From contig JAGLYE010000045.1 in NCBI GenBank assembly GCA_023132505.1, positions 1-9,228 of the forward strand: 9,228 nucleotides of DNA, in the 5' to 3' direction. A program made the position numbers and the translations under genes. This document shows positions 1-5,520 of this stretch, one piece after another. The stretch comes from Bacteroidales bacterium. GTDB lineage: Bacteria > Bacteroidota > Bacteroidia > Bacteroidales > B18-G4. Under the pieces are notes generated by a model. The model did no database searches and was not told the origin of the DNA. It saw only the letters and a list, made by a program, of their open reading frames with translations. How positions within the stretch are numbered: the stretch's first letter is position 1; the number at the start of each line of letters is the position of its first letter.

Positions 1-112
1 GATAAAGAAGACCTGCCGTTTCCGGTATGATATACCCATTGCCTTCATAGACAAACATTTCTACTTGGTACAAAATTTGATGAAGGTTGTGTAAATAAGC
101 ATCCTAACCCTC
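1..112. other. Left-edge sequence upstream of the sigma factor, no assignable gene
   Basis: Too little is visible to call a gene. On the + strand one frame stops at 28-30 and another at 92-94, so either could be the tail of a gene that starts left of the window. On the - strand two overlapping ATG frames run off the left edge (ATG at 58-56 and a second one a few bases on), so the start of a divergent gene is equally possible. I see no strong promoter. The closest thing to a -7 element before the sigma gene is AAAATTTG at 72-79, which lacks the leading TA. Confidence 0.3.
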
Positions 113-718
113 ATGCTCATATCTCTCAGAAAGTCCAAAAACAGAGAAGTTGCATCTGATAAACTGACAGATGCCCAGCTGATCGATGCCTATGTTTCTG
201 AGGGAAACACCGATTACTTCGGGCTGCTTTTTGAACGTTATACCCACCTTGTTTTTGGTGTCTGCATGAAATACCTTAAAAACACACATGATGCCGAAGA
301 TGCTGTGCTGGGTATATTTGAGAAACTGCTCACAGACCTCAAAAAACACGAGGTATTGGATTTTAAGAACTGGTTATACCGTGTAACAAAAAACCATTGC
401 CTGATGATACTGAGAAAACGAAAGGTAAAAGATAAGGCAGAGGGAGAAATAATGCGGGATAAACAGCAGGAATTTATGGAAATCGTGTTTGATGAGCATC
501 TCCCTAATGAAGATATGGACGTTGAGGGCATTTTAATATCTTTACGCGGCGCCATGAATGAATTACGTGAGGAACAAAGGACATGCATAGAGTTAATGTA
601 TTTAGAGAAAAAAACATACCAGGAAGTCTCTCATCTGACCGGTTACAGCCTTAAACAGGTGAAGAGTTACATACAAAACGGAAAAAGGAATTTAAAAAAT
701 ATGATAATTCCTAAATGA
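113..718 (+). CDS. ECF-type RNA polymerase sigma-70 factor
   Basis: This is an extracytoplasmic-function sigma factor of 201 residues, expected to direct RNA polymerase to a small regulon when released from its partner. Sigma region 2 spans about residues 36-104. It contains YFGLLFERYTHLVFGV and the DAEDAV...IFEKL helix (60-72) used in core binding and -10 recognition, then the FKNWLYRVTKNHC segment. Region 4 is about 143-196, with a helix-turn-helix around TYQEVSHLTGYSLKQVKSYI (168-187), a form common in Bacteroidota ECF proteins. The usual glutamine after DAEDAV is leucine here. An in-frame stop at 92-94 and no ATG, GTG or TTG before 113 fix the start. No Shine-Dalgarno is visible. The stop overlaps the next gene's start (ATGA, 715-718), so the two are probably translationally coupled and the neighbour is the likely anti-sigma partner. 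The family call is secure; the regulon is unknown. Confidence 0.93.
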   Translation: MLISLRKSKNREVASDKLTDAQLIDAYVSEGNTDYFGLLFERYTHLVFGVCMKYLKNTHDAEDAVLGIFEKLLTDLKKHEVLDFKNWLYRVTKNHCLMILRKRKVKDKAEGEIMRDKQQEFMEIVFDEHLPNEDMDVEGILISLRGAMNELREEQRTCIELMYLEKKTYQEVSHLTGYSLKQVKSYIQNGKRNLKNMIIPK

Positions 719-1899
719 GTTCTTTATCACATAACAATGAATTATTCAATGATTCCGGCTGCTTAAGTCAGTACGCATTTGAGCATTATCGCAACAGTAT
801 GCTTTCTGCAGAAGATCTCAAGCTTGTTGAGGAGCATCTTGACAGCTGTGTATTGTGCAAAAATGCCCTGGAGGGTATCACAGATATAGATGGTACATAC
901 GATTCAATTTCCAGCTATGAGGAAGCCGGGGCAAACTCGTCAGAGCTTAATTTATCTGTCGGAGAACCTTCATCCTCCCCAAGCTTGAACATCTATACAA
1001 ACAGGATAAATGCCCGTCTGAGAAGTAAATTTAATTATGACCCTTATCGCAGAAGGCAGGCAAGAAGAGGTCCTTTCCTGCGAAATTTTCTTATCCCCGC
1101 GGCAGCATCCATCATTGTCCTGGTTGGGATCATTGCCTATTTTCATTACTTCTTCCCGAAGAAGCAAGAACTTGCAAGGATGGAATCCAATGAAATTCCT
1201 GTGATAATGGAAGAAAAAGAGACAAATATCGAATCTATAACACCAGCTGTTCCACCTTTAGAAAAAGAGCAGCCTGTTGGCGGAATCACTACAGGAGAAT
1301 CAACAATTGTTGCAGATGATATTGAAATTTCAGAAGAAGTAGAAGCAGATCTGCCATTGAATGAGGAGATCGTTGAGATGGTTACAGTGGAAAATGAAGC
1401 TTTTGTGGCAGAAGAAGAATTTGTTGCAGGTCAGGAGGTGGGTATCATTATTGCCGAACCTAAAGTCATCGATGAAGCGGTGATTGTATCCCAGACCGAA
1501 GAAATGGCCGGGGTGGGTGTTTCTGAAGAGCCCTCCATGACAGCTAAAAGCAGGGCAAAGGGAGATCAGAAAAATGCCCGGGAGGAACTTCAGTTTATAG
1601 TCATAGAACAAATGCCGGAATTTCCCGGAGGCATGGATTCCCTTTACCGTTTCCTGGAGAAAAACATCAGCTTCCCCCTTACAAAAGACACTAGCTTTCA
1701 TAATACCGTTATTACCCAATTCACGGTGAGCAAGAAAGGCCATATCAAGGATATTGAGATCATCCGCAGTGGTGGTGATGAAATAGATAAAGAGGTAGTT
1801 CGCGTACTAAAGCTAATGCCTGACTGGATGCCGGGGATGAACAGGGGTAAGGCTGTTCCTGTAAAATATACGCTCCCGATTCATTTTGAATCGGAATAA
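715..1899 (+). CDS. Anti-sigma-like zinc-finger membrane protein with C-terminal TonB domain
   Basis: This protein has 394 residues and four parts. Residues 1-60 are cytoplasmic and carry HLDSCVLC (H41, C45, C48), the HxxxCxxC signature of zinc-binding anti-sigma domains. A basic stretch (YRRRQARR, 111-118) precedes one membrane helix at about 125-147, giving an N-in, C-out topology. Residues 151-290 are a low-complexity periplasmic linker with about 35 Asp/Glu and only 8 Pro. Residues 305-393 are a TonB C-terminal domain, introduced by EQMPEFPGGMDSLYRFLEKN and ending with MPDWMPGMNRGKAVPVKYTL. TonB tails touch outer-membrane receptors, so I infer a transenvelope regulator that holds the sigma factor encoded just upstream (ATGA overlap) and senses an outer-membrane or periplasmic partner. 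Alternatively it could be an energy transducer that has kept an anti-sigma-like N terminus. The acidic linker differs from the Pro/Lys-rich spacer of classical TonB. No ExbB/ExbD genes are nearby. Confidence 0.85.
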   Translation: MSSLSHNNELFNDSGCLSQYAFEHYRNSMLSAEDLKLVEEHLDSCVLCKNALEGITDIDGTYDSISSYEEAGANSSELNLSVGEPSSSPSLNIYTNRINARLRSKFNYDPYRRRQARRGPFLRNFLIPAAASIIVLVGIIAYFHYFFPKKQELARMESNEIPVIMEEKETNIESITPAVPPLEKEQPVGGITTGESTIVADDIEISEEVEADLPLNEEIVEMVTVENEAFVAEEEFVAGQEVGIIIAEPKVIDEAVIVSQTEEMAGVGVSEEPSMTAKSRAKGDQKNAREELQFIVIEQMPEFPGGMDSLYRFLEKNISFPLTKDTSFHNTVITQFTVSKKGHIKDIEIIRSGGDEIDKEVVRVLKLMPDWMPGMNRGKAVPVKYTLPIHFESE

Positions 1900-1928
1900 G
1901 CACAGGCCCCGCAGGGATAAAATATCCT

Positions 1929-1936
1929 TACCTTTG
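1929..1936 (+). promoter_or_regulatory. Bacteroidota -7 promoter box before the epimerase gene
   Basis: TACCTTTG is an exact match to TAnnTTTG. It ends only four bases before the ATG at 1941, so a transcript from it would be leaderless or nearly so. No TTTG -33 element is visible about 20 bases upstream. A 5-bp inverted repeat (GGATA, 3-base spacer, TATCC) at 1915-1927 sits directly against the box and could be an operator or chance. Confidence 0.5.
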
Positions 1937-1940
1937 CCAG

Positions 1941-2960
1941 ATGATTTTCGTTACAGGCGGTACCGGTTTAGCAGGCTCCCATCTCCTTCTTGAACTTACA
2001 GCACAAGGCAAAAATGTTAGGGCATTACGCAGAAAAAGCAGCAATACTGATTTTGTCAGGCATGTTTTTAATGCATATGCCAAGGATCCGGAACGACAGC
2101 TTGGTATGATCGAATGGGTTGAGGGTGACGTGCTGGATATATATTCCCTCGAAGATGCAATGGAAGGCGTGACACAGGTATATCATAATGCTGCTGTTGT
2201 TTCTTTCAGTCCGCGCCAGAAAGAGCTTGTGCACCGGGTTAATGTTGAGGGTACTGCCAATATGGTAAATACAGCTTTAAATAAGGGCGTTAAGAAACTT
2301 TGCCATCTTAGCTCTATTGCAGCCCTCGGCAGGGCCAAACAGGATGGCATCACCGACGAATCTACTACCTGGATTACATCGCGTTACAATTCCCATTATG
2401 CCATCAGCAAATATAATGGGGAGCGGGAGGTTTGGCGTGGAACCGCAGAAGGCCTTGATGCCGTGGTGGTCCTGCCATCTATCATTCTAGGCCTGGCAGA
2501 TATCAATAATGGGAGTATGCAGCTTTTCAAAACCATATTGCGGGGCATTCCATTTTATACGCCAGGGACTAACGGATATATTGATGCCAGAGACATAGCC
2601 AGGGCACAGATTTTTTTAATGGAAAGCAAGGTAAAAAATGAGAAATTCGTCGTTTCTGCTGAAAACCTGGGATACAGGGAAGTGCTTAAAATGATCGCAG
2701 ATGGTTTAGAGAAACCTTATCCCGGGATCAAGGTTAACAAGACAATGGCATTGATGGCAAGGTATTTCTTTAAAATTAAGAGTTTGCTGACAGGAAAAGA
2801 CCCTCTTATAACTAAAGAAACTGCCAGGACAGCTATGAGGACATATAACTACAACAGTGAAAAGTTCACTTCCTTAAGCGGAATGAAATATATCGTGATC
2901 AGTGATACTATCAACAGTATTTGCAGCATTTACAAGAAAAATAATTTCTTCATAAAATAA
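1941..2960 (+). CDS. NAD(P)-dependent epimerase/dehydratase-family (extended SDR) protein
   Basis: This is a 339-residue extended short-chain dehydrogenase/reductase with a full Rossmann fold. The cofactor loop is TGGTGLAGSHL (5-15), the acidic adenine-side residue is in GDVLD (62-66), and the NAAVVSF strand is at 83-89. The catalytic serine lies in HLSSIAALG (122-130), and the active-site YxxxK is Y153/K157 in HYAISKYNGE. DARDIARA (215-222) is the usual C-terminal domain marker. It most resembles the dihydroflavonol-4-reductase-like or 'NAD-dependent epimerase' group of Bacteroidota, which act on nucleotide sugars or other carbonyl substrates; the substrate cannot be told from sequence. Length is normal and the C terminus appears complete. 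It lies 41 bp after the TonB/anti-sigma gene behind its own -7 box, so it may be separately transcribed. No Shine-Dalgarno is present. Confidence 0.88.
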   Translation: MIFVTGGTGLAGSHLLLELTAQGKNVRALRRKSSNTDFVRHVFNAYAKDPERQLGMIEWVEGDVLDIYSLEDAMEGVTQVYHNAAVVSFSPRQKELVHRVNVEGTANMVNTALNKGVKKLCHLSSIAALGRAKQDGITDESTTWITSRYNSHYAISKYNGEREVWRGTAEGLDAVVVLPSIILGLADINNGSMQLFKTILRGIPFYTPGTNGYIDARDIARAQIFLMESKVKNEKFVVSAENLGYREVLKMIADGLEKPYPGIKVNKTMALMARYFFKIKSLLTGKDPLITKETARTAMRTYNYNSEKFTSLSGMKYIVISDTINSICSIYKKNNFFIK

Positions 2961-3066
2961 TCTTTAATTTATTGGATTGGCACTTGATGATGACCATCAA
3001 CATGAGCTTTCAGATGAAAGGATCCGCAGGTGGATTGAAATACTTAAATCAGAATTTGGCCTTTAA
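2961..3066 (+). other. Convergent gap with a short protein-like frame (possible gene remnant or micro-ORF)
   Basis: The gap between the converging epimerase and PHP genes holds a + strand frame opening after a stop at 2965-2967 and ending at TAA 3064-3066. From a TTG at 2977 it would encode 29 residues. These are strongly protein-like, charged and helix-forming, ending in DERIRRWIEILKSEFGL. There is no ATG and no promoter. Its TAA overlaps the PHP gene's TAA on the other strand in the palindrome TTAA (3063-3066). Two small perfect hairpins sit inside it: TTGATG/CATCAA (2984-3000) and CTTTC/GAAAG (3007-3020). Neither is followed by a T-run, so neither is a good intrinsic terminator. It could be the tail of a lost gene, a micro-protein or chance. 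Confidence 0.25.
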
Positions 3067-3908
3067 GCCAACGGAATACTTTTCCACTCCCCTTCATTGT
3101 ATATATAAATTTCCAGGTATCCTGTTTCTATCAGTGTTTTTGCTGCTTCATCAAACAATAAGCTGACTTCTTCAGGTTTATGGGCATCAGAGCTGATGGT
3201 TACCGGAATGTCCATCGTTTTCATTTCCTCCAGGATCTTCTGGCCGGGAAATAGCGAATCAGATCGTTTTTTGTATAAGCCCCGGGTATTAACTTCAACA
3301 ATACCGCCATTATCTTTAACTATTTCAAGGGTTTCCTTAACAAGCCGGGAATACCACGGTTCTTCTTCCCCGAAATAATCACCATGGTTATGCATTGTGA
3401 TCTTGTCGAAGTGACCAATTACCTCCGGGCGCTGTGTTTCAACCATCATGTTTATCTGCCGGTAATATGCACTTACCGCTTCATGGATATTACCATTGAA
3501 ATATTTCGTAAGTCCGTATTGCCAAACACTTCGATCAGGTCCATCAATGAACCATAGATCCCCATTCTCGTTTTTTACGAAGTGGACAGAACCAATAATA
3601 TAATCCAGTTCGAAATTCTCGGTAAAGCGTTTATTATCCAATGTGATTCCGGGAATATAATCTGTTTCAAGGGCCAGGAAAACATTTATCTTTCCCTTGT
3701 ATTTTCTTTTCAACTCTTGTATCTCTATCGTATATGCTTGCAAGGAATTAATATCAGGAATGGCAAAATGATTCTCGAAAGGAACCGGGGCATGTCCTGA
3801 AAAGCCTATTGATTCCAGGCCTGCTTGCATCGCAGCCCGGACATAATCCTCCGGAGAGGAGGTTCCGTCACAATATGCTGTATGGGTATGAAAATTATGC
3901 TTAAACAA
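3063..3908 (-). CDS. PHP-domain phosphatase, histidinol-phosphatase (HisJ/HisK-type) family
   Basis: From the preferred TTG at 3908-3906 the protein has 281 residues and starts MFKHNFHTHTAYCDG, the expected opening of PHP histidinol phosphatases. Metal-ligand motifs follow in order: H7/H9 and D14, H39 (FSGHAP), E81 (ALETD), H109 (IIGSVHF), H166 (VIGHFD), and D241/H243 (ISSDAHKPEEV). The family hydrolyses phosphate esters with a trinuclear metal site; its named activity is L-histidinol phosphate to L-histidinol in histidine synthesis. No his genes are nearby, so the substrate is a family-based guess. The frame stays open upstream to a TTG at 4022. That extension (MIIFKIWVGE...) would read straight through a strong intrinsic terminator, and its hydrophobic, lipobox-looking LLFLLITAC is encoded by the terminator arm and T-run, so I reject it. 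No ATG or GTG exists between the terminator and the HTHT motif. The other TTG (3938-3936) adds ten residues. Confidence 0.8.
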   Translation of the reverse strand: MFKHNFHTHTAYCDGTSSPEDYVRAAMQAGLESIGFSGHAPVPFENHFAIPDINSLQAYTIEIQELKRKYKGKINVFLALETDYIPGITLDNKRFTENFELDYIIGSVHFVKNENGDLWFIDGPDRSVWQYGLTKYFNGNIHEAVSAYYRQINMMVETQRPEVIGHFDKITMHNHGDYFGEEEPWYSRLVKETLEIVKDNGGIVEVNTRGLYKKRSDSLFPGQKILEEMKTMDIPVTISSDAHKPEEVSLLFDEAAKTLIETGYLEIYIYNEGEWKSIPLA

Positions 3909-3925
3909 ATTGTTGAAATTTGTCG

Positions 3926-3933
3926 CAATGATA
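3926..3933 (-). promoter_or_regulatory. Weak candidate -7 box for the PHP gene
   Basis: On the - strand this reads TATCATTG, one mismatch from TAnnTTTG. It lies 17 bases upstream of the proposed TTG start and downstream of the leftward terminator, where a promoter for this gene is needed. No matching -33 element is seen, so this is tentative. Confidence 0.25.
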
Positions 3934-3966
3934 ATCAATAATTCAGGTAAACAGGCAGTGATTAAC

Positions 3967-3998
3967 AAAAAAAGGAGAGCGACGACCAATCGCTCTCC
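3967..3998 (-). terminator. Strong intrinsic terminator for leftward transcription
   Basis: Reading the - strand, a perfect 9-bp stem (GGAGAGCGA with TCGCTCTCC; arms at 3990-3998 and 3974-3982) encloses a 7-base loop and is followed at once by seven Ts (3967-3973). There is no T-run in the + direction, so it works leftward only. It lies about 170 bases after the U32 stop codon and 58 bases before the proposed PHP start. It therefore either ends a U32 transcript with a long 3' tail, ends a small independent RNA, or acts as an attenuator in a PHP leader. Confidence 0.85.
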
Positions 3999-4165
3999 AA
4001 CCCAAATCTTAAAAATTATCAAAATGAAAAAATTAACCTAAATGTTAATCGTTTCATGTATTTATACGCAAATCAGCCAAAAGGTAACCCAAAAAACTAC
4101 TTTTTTTTTGATAAAAATTTTTATTGTTCAGCTGATACTATGATTGACTGCTAATAATGAGAGGA
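3999..4165 (-). other. U32-PHP intergenic region, possible 3' UTR or small RNA
   Basis: This AT-rich stretch leads into the terminator just described. On the - strand it holds a 12-codon ATG frame, MKRLTFRLIFSF then TGA (4057-4019), which could be a leader peptide but has no clear ribosome-binding site. No perfect TAnnTTTG box is visible, so an independent small RNA is not supported by a promoter. The simplest reading is the long 3' untranslated tail of the U32 mRNA. Confidence 0.35.
4032..4124. repeat. Cluster of three AT-rich inverted repeats
   Basis: Three symmetric elements lie within 93 bases. ATTAAC and GTTAAT are separated by six bases (4032-4049). An A6/T6 pair has a CTAC centre (4091-4106), within a run of nine Ts ending at 4109. 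A perfect 14-base palindrome, ATAAAAATTTTTAT, lies at 4111-4124. They are pure or nearly pure A+T, so their RNA hairpins would be weak; bent DNA, protein binding or chance are all possible. Confidence 0.45.
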
Positions 4166-5422
4166 TTAAGTATTATCAACAACCTTATATATTTTATCTG
4201 ACCTGCGCAAAAAAGCAGGGATTGGGATGGAACAAACCTCTCCCTGCTTTACCGCTTCGGTATTTTTCTCATCGACCCTGATCTCTGTAAGCTTGCCCTC
4301 ATACACTCCCGTAGTGGGTCCGATAATGTAGATGTCATCCCCTTTTTCCAGGGAAGTTGCTTCAACCAGGACTTCGGCAACACCAATCTTTGTGAAATAG
4401 TTGGTAATCTTGCCAGCATAGATCTTTTTCCTGCTTGCCTGGCTTCCATATTGTTCCGACCATTCACCCATCTTCCTTCCAAGATAATAGCCATCCCAAA
4501 ATCCGCGATTGTAAACAGTTGAGAGTTGTTTGTTCCATTGTTCCACTTTTTCTGGTGAAAATGAGCCGTCACAATAGGCCTTAACCGCTTCCCTGTAACA
4601 CCTGGTCACGGTCTTTACATACTCCGGAGAGCGTCCGCGACCTTCAATTTTTAGCACCTCCACCCCGGCATCAAGGATCTTATCCAGGAAATCAATGGTT
4701 TTTAAATCTTTTGGCGACATGATGTATTCATTATCAACCTCCAGCTCCAGGCCGGTATCCTTATCTGTTACGAGGTAACTCCGGCGGCAAAGCTGCATGC
4801 ATTCACCCCTGTTGGCTGAATAATTCATATTATCGAGGCTCAGGTAGCATTTCCCCGATACAGCCATGCATAAAGCCCCATGAACGAACACCTCAATCTT
4901 TATTTTTTGGCCTCCCGGCCCGGTAATATTATCCCTCTTAATCCCTTCAGTGATCGCTTTTACCTTGTCGAGTGACAGCTCCCGTGCAGTAACCATGACA
5001 TTCGAAAAAGCAGCATAGAACTTTACTGCCTCAAGATTGGTAATGTTTGCTTGGGTTGACATATGGACCTCCATACCTGATGAGTGAGCATAGGCAATAA
5101 CAGATTGATCAGATGCAATGATAGCACTTACCCCACATTTTTTTGCGCTATCAACGATCCGTTTCATCTCTTCGATCTCTTCATCGTAAATTACCGTATT
5201 CAGGGTGATATATGAGCGCACACTTTTTTCATGGCAGATACGGCTGATCTCTTCCAGATCGGCAATGGTGAAATTCTTTGATGACCTTGATCGCATATTC
5301 AATTTACCGATCCCAAAATATACAGATCCAGCCCCTCCCTGAATAGCCGCCATTAATGACTCCATTGAGCCGACCGGTGACATGATTTCGATTTCTTTAG
5401 AAAATATTTTTTGTTCCGGCAT
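4166..5422 (-). CDS. U32-family protein (TrhP/RlhA-like RNA hydroxylation or 'peptidase U32')
   Basis: This 418-residue protein has the U32 signature EVFVHGALCMAVSGKC (177-192), an N-terminal barrel opening with ELMSP-like IEIMSPVGSMESLMAAI (11-27), the SANRGECMQLCRRSY segment (202-216), the IMSPKDL box (234-240) and LKIEGRGRSPEYVKTV (257-272). Cysteines C185, C192, C208 and C212 form the cluster used in this family. Relatives bind an iron-sulfur cluster and insert oxygen without O2: TrhP and RlhA act on tRNA or rRNA, UbiU/UbiV on ubiquinone precursors. Because Bacteroidota make menaquinone, an RNA role is more likely, although database entries often say 'peptidase'. The C-terminal part (about 330-418) looks like the extra beta-barrel of the longer, TrhP-like forms. 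The start is ATG 5422-5420, five bases after a -7 box. It is divergent from the protease gene and ends about 170 bases before a leftward terminator. Which RNA base is modified is unknown. Confidence 0.88.
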   Translation of the reverse strand: MPEQKIFSKEIEIMSPVGSMESLMAAIQGGAGSVYFGIGKLNMRSRSSKNFTIADLEEISRICHEKSVRSYITLNTVIYDEEIEEMKRIVDSAKKCGVSAIIASDQSVIAYAHSSGMEVHMSTQANITNLEAVKFYAAFSNVMVTARELSLDKVKAITEGIKRDNITGPGGQKIKIEVFVHGALCMAVSGKCYLSLDNMNYSANRGECMQLCRRSYLVTDKDTGLELEVDNEYIMSPKDLKTIDFLDKILDAGVEVLKIEGRGRSPEYVKTVTRCYREAVKAYCDGSFSPEKVEQWNKQLSTVYNRGFWDGYYLGRKMGEWSEQYGSQASRKKIYAGKITNYFTKIGVAEVLVEATSLEKGDDIYIIGPTTGVYEGKLTEIRVDEKNTEAVKQGEVCSIPIPAFLRRSDKIYKVVDNT

Positions 5423-5427
5423 GGGTA

Positions 5428-5435
5428 CAAAATTA
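5428..5435 (-). promoter_or_regulatory. Bacteroidota -7 promoter box before the U32 gene
   Basis: On the - strand TAATTTTG matches TAnnTTTG exactly and ends five bases before the ATG, so the mRNA would be leaderless or nearly so. The -33 side is weak, with only a pyrimidine run about 22 bases upstream. The box is embedded in an AATTAATTAATT palindrome shared with the divergent protease gene's region. Confidence 0.5.
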
Positions 5436-5467
5436 ATTAATTGGTATTAATAAGTAGGAAAAGGATA

Positions 5468-5498
5468 TTTCCAAGCTAACAAGATTCTGATAACTTTG
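5468..5498 (+). promoter_or_regulatory. Promoter for the tricorn-type protease gene
   Basis: TAACTTTG at 5491-5498 is an exact TAnnTTTG -7 box. TTTC at 5468-5471, 19 bases upstream, is one base off the TTTG -33 element. Together they make the most complete promoter in the window, with transcription expected to start near 5505 and a leader of about 15 bases before ATG 5521. It sits in the 98-bp divergent region with the U32 promoter. Confidence 0.6.
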
Positions 5499-5520
5499 TT
5501 AATTATTAAAACTTCACCTC

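Noticed and set aside
1330..1743. 137-residue - strand frame under the anti-sigma/TonB gene
   Set aside because: Mirror of the acidic linker and the TonB domain; no recognisable domain and no start signal.
2984..3020. Two small hairpins as a bidirectional terminator between converging genes
   Set aside because: Stems of 6 and 5 bp without a T-run on either side; they may help but do not look like intrinsic terminators.
2972..3166. 64-codon + strand frame across the end of the PHP gene
   Set aside because: It starts at TTG and its second half is antisense to the conserved C terminus of the phosphatase. The other frame ending at 3066 is the more protein-like reading of this gap.
3936..3995. 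Lipoprotein-like signal (LLFLLITAC) at the N terminus of the PHP protein
   Set aside because: These codons are the terminator arm and T-run read as protein; PHP histidinol phosphatases are cytoplasmic and begin near the HTHT motif.
4024..4041. + strand five-codon frame ATGAAAAAATTAACCTAA
   Set aside because: Nothing is encoded downstream on the + strand before the antisense U32 gene; length is within chance in AT-rich DNA.
4091..4109. T9 run after an A6/CTAC/T6 element as a rightward terminator
   Set aside because: The stem would be only A-U pairs and no + strand gene lies upstream of it for more than 1 kb.
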